Source of the DNA: Asterella californica
Lineage: Eukaryota; Streptophyta; Marchantiopsida; Marchantiales; Aytoniaceae
Reading direction: 5' to 3'
Assembly (NCBI GenBank): GCA_036924285.1
Contig: JAYKYS010000038.1
Coordinates: 248,001-312,000, forward strand
DNA: 64,000 nucleotides
A program made the translations under genes and the position numbers. Under the pieces are notes generated by a model. The model made no database searches, had not been told where the DNA came from, and saw only the letters and a list, made by a program, of their open reading frames with translations. This document shows positions 25,010-36,335 of the stretch, in pieces. Each line of letters opens with the position of its first letter. The stretch's first letter is position 1.

Positions 25010-25442
25010 CTCATTTTTCTACTCCCCAAAGTTTTTTACTCTTAATCTCCTTTCTTCCGAACAATTTATTTAACCGAATGCATACAAAAACACGTCACAG
25101 TTCAATCGACCACTTTACGAGTTTTCATTATCGATGCAATGTAATTTCAAGTTGAAAACCTATGCTAATGTAAGGTGCTAGTGAAGCTTTGAGAGAACTG
25201 CGTATGCAACAAATGAAACAAATTAAAGTTGGAAATTAGAGAAACGACAATCAATTATAGGAGTGTTCCAGCATAAATAGGGAATAGGAGAGTAGTAGTC
25301 CAGCATAAATAGGAGGTAGGTAGGTAGGTAGGCGTGTAGGTAGGTGTGTAGGTAAGTGTAGGTGTGTATAGGTGTGTAGGGTGTGTAGATGTGTAGGTGT
25401 GTTTCGGTGTGTGTTGAGTGGTGAGTGTGGTGTCATTATTTG
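25010..25442. other. Intergenic region between convergent genes
   Basis: AT-rich 3' flank of the CEMIP-like gene, then two copies of CCAGCATAAATAGG (25268-25281 and 25300-25313), then a G/T-rich array. No gene is seen. Confidence 0.6.
25313..25430 (+). repeat. G/T-rich GGTAGGTAGG / TAGGTGTG imperfect array
   Basis: About 118 bases of TAGG and TAGGTGTG-like units. Five adjacent TAGG units are followed by irregular TAGGTGTG units. The composition is telomere-like, but the unit is not regular. It sits just beyond the 3' end of the giant minus-strand gene, so its complement would be in that gene's 3' UTR or flank. Confidence 0.8.
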
Positions 25443-28400
25443 TTAAGTTGGTTTCATTGTGCTTCTTGGTGTGGTTCCGATACATAGATCGAGACACGAT
25501 CGAGGAGATTCAGATGATGAAGCTGATGGTGTCTTGACTCCACTTCCAGGTTGAACAGCGCGTACTTTACGTGGTGTCGAAGCAAGTGCACGCTGACTAT
25601 CGGTGATGGAAGGTGATGTTGGTCTCGACGGTGAGGACTTGAATATTGGTTGCGAGTAACCACCCTCCAGACGAATGCTCATGAGATGATCCTCACTCTG
25701 AGTCTGAATCGACGGTGATGCAACACGACGTGGTGAAGGTGCAGGCGATGCTGCACTTGATGGTGCACGACTTCCTCGATTCGATGCAGGACGCGAGGAT
25801 GACGTAGATGCACCGGCAGAGCGACGTGATCGACGACCTGCCTTTGCCTTGGCTGCGAATTGCTGAGGATTGTTCAAATCCGATGGAAAGATTGGATAGT
25901 TGTGCTGCTGGACAGGTTGCACGCGCAATGGAGGCAACTCATCCATCGTTGTTGGTTGATCATCCACATCAGGACCAGCAAAAGGAATCTCACCATTCGA
26001 TGTCTCTGTTGCTGCATCATTCATATTCATATGTAATCTTACAACAGGTACATCCACAGGTTCAGGACTTGCTGGTAGAGATACCAAGCCAGTAAACTTA
26101 CCGGCATGATTCACTTGCTCCTCTTCTTCATCACTATCATTATGATCTTCTGCACTGAAACGATGTAATCCTTTTGGTATATCCAATTTCTGTGGTGATG
26201 GATTCTTGGCTGTTGCAATATTTTGCTCTTGTTCTTCCTCATCATCTTCTCCTAAATCCATGACTGTATTTATTCTCGCCATCTCCACGGCTTTCTTGTC
26301 TTTCAGATCTGCATTCACAATCTTTGGTCGCTTTCGAATGATCTGGAAGAAGAATTGGGCTGTGATTGCGATGGCGATGAAGAAGAGGATTAACATATAC
26401 CATTTCGATCCTGTTCCTTGGACAAGTGAAAGTACACCAATCGTATAATACACTGATGCGAGAGGTAAGCCACATCCTAACATATTATCTTGCCATGCAA
26501 TGAAAGGAATGAGCCAGGAGTTAGCAGCAGCGTTAACACAGTTCAGGAGACCGAGCATGAATGTACGTAAGAGGACATCATCCACAAAGATCAATACTAA
26601 AGCAAAGGAGAACGATATCGGAAATGCAAATAACTTGAAGAAATATCTCTCATTTTTCAAGCCACGAAAGAGATAACCAAATAATTCCATATGTACGATA
26701 TGTAACGCAGATTGTTCCTCATTCAGACGTGTTTCTTCGGAAATGTCTTTCACTTCTTTAACAGTGAGCTTACGACCGCGTTGCTCCTCTGCTTGTCTGA
26801 GTTCAGACTCAATACGACGTTGTAAGTAATCTTTTTCAAGTGACGCTGCATGATGAAGAGATGCTTGGCGATGTTTGGATGCCAAGCGAACAACTGATGT
26901 CGCTGATGTAACAGCAACTCCACTACTATCCACATCCAGGCCTGAATTCTTCGTGAATCCCATCCATGTAAAGAACCGCTTCATTGCAGTATTACCACTT
27001 TTCTGATTTCTCAGGATAATCGGAGCAAATGCTCTCGTCAGGACAATACAACAGACAAGTGGGAAACCGAATGTGAATAATGCGAGTAAGAAGGAGATAA
27101 CAATACTTGTAAAGAGATGTGATCCCATCCAGCATTCAATTGTTGCATCTGAACGTAAGACACGCATGTCACCCGCCATCACAGCATCTGTATCGGTAAT
27201 ATCTAAACCAGTTGGACGTGGAATGAGTGTACATAGTAATCCATTCACATTCAATGTTGAGATCTTCAAGTAGAATAATGATCCTAAAATCATTGTAGCA
27301 TGGATTAAACGTCGTTTAAAGTCGATACGAATTGCTTGGTGCTCCGATGTACGTCGAACATCTTGTCTCTTTTCCCACTGTCCATTCTCTTTCTCGACTT
27401 GTGCTTGTGTCTTCTCTTTCGCTTTCAGTGAGATATCATTCTGCTTATATTGCTCACGTTTCTCGAGTAAGTATTGTGCCTTATTCCAAAAGAACTTGAG
27501 TTGTCGACGAATGAGACATGATAACATGAACATCAAGAATGCAATGAGTGCGAATAGTAATGTACCATAATATGTCGAAATAAACGAATAAGTCGGTGCA
27601 ATACAACCAGGTTTCATGAAAGTGAGATCGAAGTTGACAATACCTAATGCATTAAACATATCACTCAATGACTTAAATCGTGAAGGCCATGATGCTGATG
27701 AATCCTTACCGACAGCGATTGCTTGTTGGAGGAGTACAAACATCACGACAATGAGTGCGAGTGCTTGTGACGAAGCGAATGCGACAGCGAATGATAATGA
27801 AGACATCACAGCAATACCGAAGATCAATAAACCAGCTAATTGTGCTTGTTCACTTGCTGAATCAGCACAAGGAAAACATTGTGAACCGGATTGATAATGA
27901 TTCGCTTCACATCTCGTACACACCACACCTTGATACGAATCAGTACAAAGCTGTGTATTTACAGAGCCATCTGGAGTACGATCTAAAGTGTCTTCATTCA
28001 CACCAGGACATTGGTCTTCACCCAAGATACACGATGTCGGTGGTGTCTTCTCATTCGGACTCCAAAATCCCGTATTAGGCCATACAATACCACCACCAAT
28101 ACATATTCCTCCATTCGGACAAGGAAGACAGCGTTGTGAATCGTTCGGATCAGGTTTCCAATCTGCACCACCACCGTTACAGGTTGCATAAGCGGATTGG
28201 TACGCGAGATCGGTGTAGGATGTTGAGCGAGAGACATATTCGAAACGAGAATTGAATGTGAGAGTAAGATGACGACCGTTCGAGGAGGATGTTGTGCTAT
28301 CAGAGGCGAAGAGAATTGGCGAGTAATGTGATGTGAGAAAGGAAGAAGAGGAACTGAGTAGACGGCGTGAGGAAGCAGTAGAGGAAGAACTTGAACCAGT

Positions 28401-31400
28401 AGGGCTACTTGTGGAACTGCTGGATGAATCAGCGGTGTATGAGGAAGAGGAAGAAGAAGATGAAGAGGAAGAAGTACCATTCGTATCCATCGCAGTTGAA
28501 GACGAAGACGATATAGTACTATTGCTATCGACTCCAGTTGAACTGCTGCTACTGCTGCTGTTACCATTCGTCGGAGGCGTAATCACTACAACTGGTGTCA
28601 CAACTTTCGATGTGAGAACAGAAATCGTGACAAGGGAGTATGACTGTAACTGTGTCACACTCGGATCCCAGTTCTTACTCCTCTGACTCAAGGCTTGTTG
28701 CACACGTGAATCACTAGCTGGAAGAGATTCGATAAGGAATTGGGATGATGGAATGAGATAATCACCAACTTGGATATCAGTCAGACCATCAACTCCGATC
28801 ACAATTAACGATACATTCGAATACACCACAGCGGAAGAATTACTCGGTGCAGCAGGTATGATACAATTATCCAGACAATATAATACACCCAATTGACATC
28901 TCGGTCCTGAAAAACGTTCTTTACATTGACAAGTGCCTTCTGTTGTTGTTGCAGGTGAACCATCTGCAGCAAGGCATGATCCACCGTATAGACAGGAGTT
29001 ATCACCAGAACATGGCACGAGTTTAACAGCATCGATATTGATTGTGATGGTATAAACTGTGGTAACAGTACTGTATCTCGAATAAATGAGAAGCACATAC
29101 GAGAGTCCTGTTTCAACGCTCGATTCCACGACAACCACATTTTGTGTGAGAGATTGTTTATTACTTGTCACAGTTGCTGTTGTTGCATCGAATGTGTACT
29201 CCATTGTTGCTGCAGAGTTTGCTTGTTGTACGTAGAAGGAGAGTGAAGTTGTATTACTATCGAGTGTGATAGAGTAGTTGTATTGATACGGTGTTGGCGT
29301 GATTGTTTTTGTTACTTGTGGTAGGGAGGTATTGGAAGCTTTGCTTGTTGATGTTGTAAGGGTACTTCTACCATTGCTACTACTTGAAGTACCATTCGTG
29401 AGACTCGTCGCATTCTGATCTGTTGCAGGAGCAGGTGAGGTTGCAGCAGGAGTACTTCCTGTCGGTGCATTTGGCGTCGTCGCACCCGTAGCTGGAATAG
29501 TTGCTGCAGGCACACTTGAGTTTGTGTTGGTATTCACATTCGTTGCGTTGGAAGGAATAGTTGTTGCTGGTGTTGTGATGCTTGAGTTCGTACTCTGATT
29601 CGGATTTGTATTTCCATCACTCCCTGCAGAAGGATTCGTCTGAAACACAATCGCAGTCAACCATGTCTGCTTGACCAGCTTCTCGTTCGTTTGTACTTCG
29701 ATGTAATACACAGATCGAAACGGAAGAAAACCTGGGTACTCTACTTTCACCCACAGTTGATAGGTTGTGAGTTCAAGTAGATTTGAGACGAGAACCGTTG
29801 CTGCGTTGGTTGATGTGTTCCAAAGAGAATCAGGTGGAATGACGTTGTTGGTACCATATTGCGAAAAGTTATATCCTGCCACTGCTTCCACAAAGAAGTA
29901 TTTCACACTGGCAGCAGGATTCATTCGTGACAGTTTGAATGCCATTGTATCAGCTACGTTAATATCGAATGTATAATTCGCTAGATACCTCGCTTCAAAA
30001 GACGATCCTGTATTCAAGAGGCGTAACCATGATGGTGTCGGCAGTGTAAGTGGTGTCGACGCTGCAGTTCCAGGATCCATGTCGAGACGATACAAACTCG
30101 CAGCGAAAGCGGACTGCTGTTCGATTCCTGACATATCTGTAGGAATAATGTATATGTAGGCACCTGAGTTTGGTGCCATGATCACGAATACCAGTGGATC
30201 AAATCCAAGGGTTAAGTTGATCGCAAGAGGAGTCATAGTGAAAGTACGACCATTTGCTATCGTCGGAATCCATCCCTTCGCAATCGTAGTTGAGCTGCTT
30301 CCACCAATCTTCGCCTTAAGCACATCGAACGGACCAGTCGCAACAGACGAAGATGTGAATCTAAGTGCACAGCCATCATACGCGCCGGTGATTTCCACTT
30401 TTTGCACCTGGCTCACATTCTGTTGTTGGTCGAGTGTGATATCAAAAGTTCTCTGTCCTGGTGGATTCAACTGTTTCACTATCGAACCTGAATCAATAGT
30501 CGAGCTACACAAAAGTTGCACCTGAGTTAAATCGATCACAAAAGTGAGTGAGAAATACCACATCTTCGTGACATTCGTTTGTGTGGATGTACGAACGTAG
30601 AGCATATGTGTGCCACCTGCGTGTGAAGGACCAAGAAAATTTAACAATGCAATCGGAATATCTTGTGAACTTGTAGAACTCACATCAATCGAATGTGTTA
30701 AACTTGAAGGAGCAACTATATTCGGTGCAGAGTCCTCCACCAGCTCCCATTCGATAGTTTGTAGAGGTTGATCTAGATAGAGATGCATATGATACGTGGA
30801 ATTGTAGGTATAGCTGAGATTGGCACTGATGGGCGTACGGGCAGTAGTAAAGTTGTATTGATAGAGGCCATTCTGTGTCCAATTCATCGCAAGAGATGGT
30901 GCGACAATATCAACACTCAATATCTCTGCTTGATCTGGTGCGGTGAGACTAAAAATAAGAGATGAGGAAGGATTGGCGATTTCATCACATCCATATCCTG
31001 AACATGTATAATCAATTTGCAATGCTTTACGTGCTGGATGGGAAGGAGGGAATGTGAATGAGAGATTAAATTGTTGTGAGTCGACTTTACTGGCGAATGT
31101 GATCGTCTGTGGTATGATAACTACTCCTGCCAGAAGTGAGGTGAAATTGAGTGTGAGCCGATCAGTGAGTGCATTGGAGAGTGACATCGTAAAATTATTT
31201 CCTACACTCGGTGTTGCCGAGGTTGATCCGTTGTAATTGATTGTGTAGTACTCTTGCCGAGTGAATCGGTTAAGCAAAAATATAAACGTGCCACGCAGAC
31301 TTGTAACCTTAAAAGTAACAACATTTGCTGGTATCAGGAAGTAATTCGACCAGACAGGAGTGGCGGCTGTACCACTCAGATTGTATTGTGAGGGAGAGGC

Positions 31401-34400
31401 TTGCATATTAAATGAAGCAATGATTGTGTTGTCGGCGCTGGTGATTAAGACTGGGACAGATGTTACTGATTCATCATTGAACGCACGTGTGAAAGTTACA
31501 GCACAGGCATTGATTTGAGTCGAGTCAACACCAGCAGCAGCGGCTCCAGTTGATGGATTGTCAAGATCCCATGGTAGAATTCCTCCGTCATGAGTCCAAG
31601 GATAATACTTATCTGTAGAAACGCCGTCATCATGCAGATAGACACAACCAATATCAAGACTAATAAAATCAGTATATGCGTTGAATTGATAGGACGGAAT
31701 CAGACTGACAGTAGGTGAATATGATGGATTGTTGTAACGAAGAGCTTCAGGACCAGTGAGGAAGAATGACAGTGTCACCACTTGTGCTCGGTACGCAATG
31801 ATCATGAATGTCCTTGGTGCACGAAATGATTCATTGAATCCACCTTCACCATTTGAGTATGTAATAACACTCGGTAAAACTGTCACGTCACTTGGTGCAA
31901 CGATGTGAACAGAAAGACCTTGTAAACCGAGTTGTTGGAGCCATACAATACTCGCTTCCACTGGTTGACCATTGGCACGCATACCAAAATCACGACTGAG
32001 GTCAGATGAGACGATCATGAATGGACGACCACTCAAGGTTGTCTTTTGACATGTGATAGAATTCTCTGCGAGTGGCATTGTTGTTGGATAGAGTGGATGG
32101 GAGATGTTTTGATATCCTGATGATAAGTAAGTCGTCAATCCACTTCCGAACCATTGTGGTTCAGTTGCTGAATTCACTGGTTGTGTCATGCGTGTAAATT
32201 GTGGTCCTGTTGATGATGTCATATCATGCAGAGAGTATGCATTCACGCCCGACTGTTCAGCGAAATTAAACGACAACTGCAATCCATATGTCAATCCGCG
32301 TGTACTCGTATGGTAGCCAATACTATCATACTGTGGTACAAATTCACTCGTCCGTGATCCGATTGAATTCAACTCTTGCGAAGTGAGATATCGTGACCAG
32401 AGTCTGAAGTCATCGATGAAACCAGAGAATCCTTTTGTACCTGTAGTATCGCTTCCAATTGTCACACGAAAACGAGACGTTTTGCATGAATCAATATCCC
32501 ATTCTGTCGGTGATCCACCACTATGTTGAACAGGGATCGGATCTGAAGAGGTCTTATCTTTCGCCACCATGAAGTAAGGATCATTTTCTAACGGCAGTCG
32601 TGAACCTTGGAATTGGATCAACACTAATGACCAATCGCCCACCCCCTGCCAGACACCACTTATTGGCAAAACACTACCAAGTAAAACTTCTGGTGACGGT
32701 TGAGACAGATAGATCTGCATGTTGGTGTACAATCCGAATGTTGGAGACTGAGAATCAGGCTCGGGGTAGAAACGGAAGGAGTGTTCTGCTGTGCTACATC
32801 CAATAGTAAGTAAGGTGGATGGCATGTTAATATCTGTACGCTTAATCCACATCGCAACTGTGTAAACATTACCACTCAGCTGTAATTCATCTGCTGTTGT
32901 TTCGGCATAGTACTGTCCTGTTCCTGCTGCAATAGGAGAAGTAGTTGAACTTGAAGGATTGTAAGCAAGACTTGTTTGCATGAGTGAACCATCAGCATAC
33001 GTGCCGAGTGGACACATACTTGGAACATTCAAACTGACTGTAACTTGTCCACCATCTGTCTTCGATTTGTATAGACATGATGTGCTGCATTGAAGTACTT
33101 CATTATTCGGTGTGGCAGTTGGACCTTTACCTGATCTTGATGTAAATGAGAAAGTCATGACTGGAGAAGGATGTGTACCAGTGTATGCTTGTGTATTCAA
33201 ATGTGATACAATATCATCTGTTGTAATCGTACGAGTCCAGATACGTATCTCATCGTAATAGTGTAATCCACTCAATCCAAATATACCATCAGCACGTGAA
33301 CCGACTGTAATAGGTGCATCACTCTGCAAATCAGTTGTTGGTGAATCTTGTCCTATCAATATACCCATACGATACAATTTTCTGATAGCTGTCGTATGTA
33401 TAGTCTTCGATGCATATGTACCACATACTTGTATCCATCTCTTTGTATCAAGATTACTATGTACTGTTGATGCAGGTACAGTCAATGAATCCGAATTGAA
33501 TGCAAATTGATAATATGTTGTACCACTACTTGCTGCTGTCATTTGACCACTCCACATCATAGTTGAAGTACCACCAATTGTTGTTCCAATACTGAGATCA
33601 TATGAGATACCTCCTGTAACAGCTGTATCAAATGATGCAGTTGTACGTTTCACCCAATAACAAAACGAAAAATCACGATTCTTAAATGTGTACGTATGTG
33701 TCGCTAATGTTAATGCTTCACCCAGCTCTTTTGATGTCGCAATATAATCAGTATTCGTTGTACCGTATTGATGTAATCCGAGATACTGATGTACATACGG
33801 CTGTGTCGAGTCACCCATCTGTGAGTCGTCATCCAACCACGCTGTTCCAATTTTGACACACGTCAAATCTGTTCCATTCGTCAAACTATTCGTACTGCTT
33901 CCAACCAGAATCTGATACGTCTGATATTCATAACTTTGATCATAGCGTGGTCCTGTAGTAAAGTATCCTGTAATTGGTGTTGAGCCCTTCTGTATATCAT
34001 TGAAAGGTACATACGAGACAGCATTATCATCGTAATTCGGTGACCATGAAGAATCGATCAAGTAGTTGTTGCGGATATCATCCAATAAGATGCTATCGCC
34101 AAAGTAGATGCGAAGCTCATCTAATGTACCATCGAGTGGATATGGATTAGCAGAGAAAGGCATACCACCGATAGTGAAGATGTTATCTGTCACTTTTACT
34201 GTATTTTGGATGTCAGACTGAAAATCGGCTGTCAGGATCTCAGTATGCCACCATTGTCCATTTCTTGTGATGTGACGATATGGAGCTAGGGTAAATGTGG
34301 CAGCACTGAATGGCACGCTCTTCATGCACCAATGAATCCAGAGACCCACGTCATCTGATGTCTTCGTGTACAAACCTGAATCAGTACTTCGTGGCAATGC

Positions 34401-36335
34401 AGCAAGTGTATTGTCTGTACGACTCTTACCATATGACATCTGGATGTTGTCACCTAAGAAGGAAAAAGAAGCTAATCCTTCGCCAGCATGATTCTGACTT
34501 CCCCAACTCCAGATGGTTTGCTGTTTGCTTGAACCATAATTTGCATTTCTTTTCACCCAGACACAGACAAGCCAGTTCTTGATCGGAGCTGAGCGAAAAT
34601 CGTATGAGCCCTGATTGGACAATCCATACCACACAGCGCCCCCGGTGGTGGTATCGCCATTCAATCCAACTTGAAGCTGACCATCTTGTACTTCCGCCAA
34701 TCCAACTCCAGTGACTGTACTCAAAGGTTGTATGCAATCGCGTCCTGACAGCTTATTCAATGTACCAGGTGAAGGTGCCATTGCAGTACAAATTGGATCT
34801 TGCTTCGACCATATCGGATCACCAACACCATTAGTCGTCCAACTACCAACTGATCTGCCTGATTGTTCGGAAAATGTTGTGCGCAGGTATGCGTTTGAAA
34901 ATCCAGTGGTATAGCCTGCGTAAATCGCCAAGGCTGTAAGTCCGTAAGAGAAGACATTCAACTCATCGAATCCACCGTATGCAGGTTGTGTACCGTCTGA
35001 TCGTGATCCGATTGTCAACGGGTAACTGAAGGTTGGATCACCACCCCAATCTTGTGAGAGTGAGACTGGTTGATTAGCTGGTGCACCGTTAAGGAATAGT
35101 TGCATTGTCTTACGCCCCAGGTTCAGTGCATCATTGGCTGCGAATTTGTAGACGTGACAGACGTGCGACCATTGATCGAGATTCAACATTGTGTTTGCGT
35201 TGTCGTACGGTACATAAGTACTCGCATTCCCAGGCTGATTGAAGGATCCAACTTGCATAAACGGCGATCCAAAGAGCCCGCCATTGGGATCCTTACTTCC
35301 GTAGATACCCATCTGCAGATCATCTGGTACAGGACCGAGCGAGAGCCAGACTTGATTCTCTGCACTGAACAGTGTTGGTCGTTGCCAATAACAAGCAGTA
35401 ATATCTTGACCGATAAAAGAATCGCTTCCCATACTGGTCGTGAGTGAGTACTGCGGATCTAAAATAATATGACCATCATCACTGCCACATACAACGTTTG
35501 GTACGATTGGAATTTGAAATGGTGGTGGATCGCCGTACTCCCAGTCATCGTAGATAGCATTGGATGTAGGCGGAGCATGTTGCCAATTTCTCACGAATGT
35601 AAGTAACACCATATCAGCTTGTGAAGTCCAGTCTGGTGTGAAATAGATGTAAGAATCAGCTGGACCTGGTGATTTGAAGAATGTGATATTTCGGGAACTC
35701 AGTCGTCCGCTTGTTACCTGAATGTCATAATCACGATCTGAGAAGTCGAGTTGGGAACTTGGTAGAATTCTCAATTGATACGATCGTCCTGGTACGCAGT
35801 GGGTTAATTGATTACTCGAATCAGGGTAGTCGGGTAAATACGACCAAATCTGCATTGCCCATCCTGCCTTCTGTACAGAAATGGTGAATAATCCTGGTAT
35901 GACCGCAGTAAATTCTGGTGATTCTAAGTAAAAGAGATTGGTTCCGGTTGACATTGTGAGCGGTACTTCGAATTTGACATCGTTTGTAAGATAATCGCCT
36001 GTTGGTTGTAAGCGTACATAATTCGGTGCATTATTATAAGTCTCAGCAAACGTGAGATGTATGTAAAGTCGTGTGATCGATGCTGGTATATTAAGTGATA
36101 ATGTATTCGGTGTTGTTCCATCAGAGCTCGAGAGTGCGATCCCACCTTTCTGAGAGAAATATGCAGATGGTGAATCACCGATCTTACGACTGAAGATATG
36201 AAGGCTGTAGAGCGAGGTGTATTGGCCCGACACGAACTGAGCTGGTGATGTTAGAAGGAGGAGGAGGAGAAGGAATTTAAGTGTGAATGTTTGGTTGGCT
36301 GGTTGGCACTGTCTCATGATTGATAATGATTCCAT
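25443..36335 (-). CDS. Giant LamG/EGF polytopic membrane protein, paralogue A (3630 residues, intronless)
   Basis: A single open frame from the ATG at 36335. A signal peptide (KFLLLLLLLTSPAQFVSG) leads four LamG/concanavalin-like modules at about 290-480, 560-750, 840-1060 and 1160-1320. Each has the pattern CYWVKR..., W.HVC, LYLNG-like, IGSRADG and DELRIW. A beta-rich region of about 1100 residues with Asn-glycosylation sites follows. An EGF module at about 2437-2477 (CQCKERFSGPRC) precedes a Ser-rich stretch and a Cys-rich module (CPNGGICIGGGIVWP, CTRCEANHYQSGSQCFPC). From about 2830 to 3340 lie eight to nine hydrophobic helices with a coiled-coil-like Lys/Glu loop near 2970-3010. A 290-residue acidic then Ser/Arg-rich cytoplasmic tail ends the protein. 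It is a cell-surface receptor or adhesion protein by architecture; no channel or transporter family is identifiable by eye. Paralogue B lies at 47675..58531. Confidence 0.92.
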   Translation of the reverse strand: MESLSIMRQCQPANQTFTLKFLLLLLLLTSPAQFVSGQYTSLYSLHIFSRKIGDSPSAYFSQKGGIALSSSDGTTPNTLSLNIPASITRLYIHLTFAETYNNAPNYVRLQPTGDYLTNDVKFEVPLTMSTGTNLFYLESPEFTAVIPGLFTISVQKAGWAMQIWSYLPDYPDSSNQLTHCVPGRSYQLRILPSSQLDFSDRDYDIQVTSGRLSSRNITFFKSPGPADSYIYFTPDWTSQADMVLLTFVRNWQHAPPTSNAIYDDWEYGDPPPFQIPIVPNVVCGSDDGHIILDPQYSLTTSMGSDSFIGQDITACYWQRPTLFSAENQVWLSLGPVPDDLQMGIYGSKDPNGGLFGSPFMQVGSFNQPGNASTYVPYDNANTMLNLDQWSHVCHVYKFAANDALNLGRKTMQLFLNGAPANQPVSLSQDWGGDPTFSYPLTIGSRSDGTQPAYGGFDELNVFSYGLTALAIYAGYTTGFSNAYLRTTFSEQSGRSVGSWTTNGVGDPIWSKQDPICTAMAPSPGTLNKLSGRDCIQPLSTVTGVGLAEVQDGQLQVGLNGDTTTGGAVWYGLSNQGSYDFRSAPIKNWLVCVWVKRNANYGSSKQQTIWSWGSQNHAGEGLASFSFLGDNIQMSYGKSRTDNTLAALPRSTDSGLYTKTSDDVGLWIHWCMKSVPFSAATFTLAPYRHITRNGQWWHTEILTADFQSDIQNTVKVTDNIFTIGGMPFSANPYPLDGTLDELRIYFGDSILLDDIRNNYLIDSSWSPNYDDNAVSYVPFNDIQKGSTPITGYFTTGPRYDQSYEYQTYQILVGSSTNSLTNGTDLTCVKIGTAWLDDDSQMGDSTQPYVHQYLGLHQYGTTNTDYIATSKELGEALTLATHTYTFKNRDFSFCYWVKRTTASFDTAVTGGISYDLSIGTTIGGTSTMMWSGQMTAASSGTTYYQFAFNSDSLTVPASTVHSNLDTKRWIQVCGTYASKTIHTTAIRKLYRMGILIGQDSPTTDLQSDAPITVGSRADGIFGLSGLHYYDEIRIWTRTITTDDIVSHLNTQAYTGTHPSPVMTFSFTSRSGKGPTATPNNEVLQCSTSCLYKSKTDGGQVTVSLNVPSMCPLGTYADGSLMQTSLAYNPSSSTTSPIAAGTGQYYAETTADELQLSGNVYTVAMWIKRTDINMPSTLLTIGCSTAEHSFRFYPEPDSQSPTFGLYTNMQIYLSQPSPEVLLGSVLPISGVWQGVGDWSLVLIQFQGSRLPLENDPYFMVAKDKTSSDPIPVQHSGGSPTEWDIDSCKTSRFRVTIGSDTTGTKGFSGFIDDFRLWSRYLTSQELNSIGSRTSEFVPQYDSIGYHTSTRGLTYGLQLSFNFAEQSGVNAYSLHDMTSSTGPQFTRMTQPVNSATEPQWFGSGLTTYLSSGYQNISHPLYPTTMPLAENSITCQKTTLSGRPFMIVSSDLSRDFGMRANGQPVEASIVWLQQLGLQGLSVHIVAPSDVTVLPSVITYSNGEGGFNESFRAPRTFMIIAYRAQVVTLSFFLTGPEALRYNNPSYSPTVSLIPSYQFNAYTDFISLDIGCVYLHDDGVSTDKYYPWTHDGGILPWDLDNPSTGAAAAGVDSTQINACAVTFTRAFNDESVTSVPVLITSADNTIIASFNMQASPSQYNLSGTAATPVWSNYFLIPANVVTFKVTSLRGTFIFLLNRFTRQEYYTINYNGSTSATPSVGNNFTMSLSNALTDRLTLNFTSLLAGVVIIPQTITFASKVDSQQFNLSFTFPPSHPARKALQIDYTCSGYGCDEIANPSSSLIFSLTAPDQAEILSVDIVAPSLAMNWTQNGLYQYNFTTARTPISANLSYTYNSTYHMHLYLDQPLQTIEWELVEDSAPNIVAPSSLTHSIDVSSTSSQDIPIALLNFLGPSHAGGTHMLYVRTSTQTNVTKMWYFSLTFVIDLTQVQLLCSSTIDSGSIVKQLNPPGQRTFDITLDQQQNVSQVQKVEITGAYDGCALRFTSSSVATGPFDVLKAKIGGSSSTTIAKGWIPTIANGRTFTMTPLAINLTLGFDPLVFVIMAPNSGAYIYIIPTDMSGIEQQSAFAASLYRLDMDPGTAASTPLTLPTPSWLRLLNTGSSFEARYLANYTFDINVADTMAFKLSRMNPAASVKYFFVEAVAGYNFSQYGTNNVIPPDSLWNTSTNAATVLVSNLLELTTYQLWVKVEYPGFLPFRSVYYIEVQTNEKLVKQTWLTAIVFQTNPSAGSDGNTNPNQSTNSSITTPATTIPSNATNVNTNTNSSVPAATIPATGATTPNAPTGSTPAATSPAPATDQNATSLTNGTSSSSNGRSTLTTSTSKASNTSLPQVTKTITPTPYQYNYSITLDSNTTSLSFYVQQANSAATMEYTFDATTATVTSNKQSLTQNVVVVESSVETGLSYVLLIYSRYSTVTTVYTITINIDAVKLVPCSGDNSCLYGGSCLAADGSPATTTEGTCQCKERFSGPRCQLGVLYCLDNCIIPAAPSNSSAVVYSNVSLIVIGVDGLTDIQVGDYLIPSSQFLIESLPASDSRVQQALSQRSKNWDPSVTQLQSYSLVTISVLTSKVVTPVVVITPPTNGNSSSSSSSTGVDSNSTISSSSSTAMDTNGTSSSSSSSSSSSYTADSSSSSTSSPTGSSSSSTASSRRLLSSSSSFLTSHYSPILFASDSTTSSSNGRHLTLTFNSRFEYVSRSTSYTDLAYQSAYATCNGGGADWKPDPNDSQRCLPCPNGGICIGGGIVWPNTGFWSPNEKTPPTSCILGEDQCPGVNEDTLDRTPDGSVNTQLCTDSYQGVVCTRCEANHYQSGSQCFPCADSASEQAQLAGLLIFGIAVMSSLSFAVAFASSQALALIVVMFVLLQQAIAVGKDSSASWPSRFKSLSDMFNALGIVNFDLTFMKPGCIAPTYSFISTYYGTLLFALIAFLMFMLSCLIRRQLKFFWNKAQYLLEKREQYKQNDISLKAKEKTQAQVEKENGQWEKRQDVRRTSEHQAIRIDFKRRLIHATMILGSLFYLKISTLNVNGLLCTLIPRPTGLDITDTDAVMAGDMRVLRSDATIECWMGSHLFTSIVISFLLALFTFGFPLVCCIVLTRAFAPIILRNQKSGNTAMKRFFTWMGFTKNSGLDVDSSGVAVTSATSVVRLASKHRQASLHHAASLEKDYLQRRIESELRQAEEQRGRKLTVKEVKDISEETRLNEEQSALHIVHMELFGYLFRGLKNERYFFKLFAFPISFSFALVLIFVDDVLLRTFMLGLLNCVNAAANSWLIPFIAWQDNMLGCGLPLASVYYTIGVLSLVQGTGSKWYMLILFFIAIAITAQFFFQIIRKRPKIVNADLKDKKAVEMARINTVMDLGEDDEEEQEQNIATAKNPSPQKLDIPKGLHRFSAEDHNDSDEEEEQVNHAGKFTGLVSLPASPEPVDVPVVRLHMNMNDAATETSNGEIPFAGPDVDDQPTTMDELPPLRVQPVQQHNYPIFPSDLNNPQQFAAKAKAGRRSRRSAGASTSSSRPASNRGSRAPSSAASPAPSPRRVASPSIQTQSEDHLMSIRLEGGYSQPIFKSSPSRPTSPSITDSQRALASTPRKVRAVQPGSGVKTPSASSSESPRSCLDLCIGTTPRSTMKPT
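32832..33827 (-). repeat. Tract apparently identical to part of paralogue B (inverted copy)
   Basis: About 1 kb of the third LamG region reads base-for-base like 50276..51272 on the opposite strand at every place I compared, including silent positions. Sequence on both sides diverges clearly. This is the signature of a recent gene-conversion tract. Confidence 0.85.
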
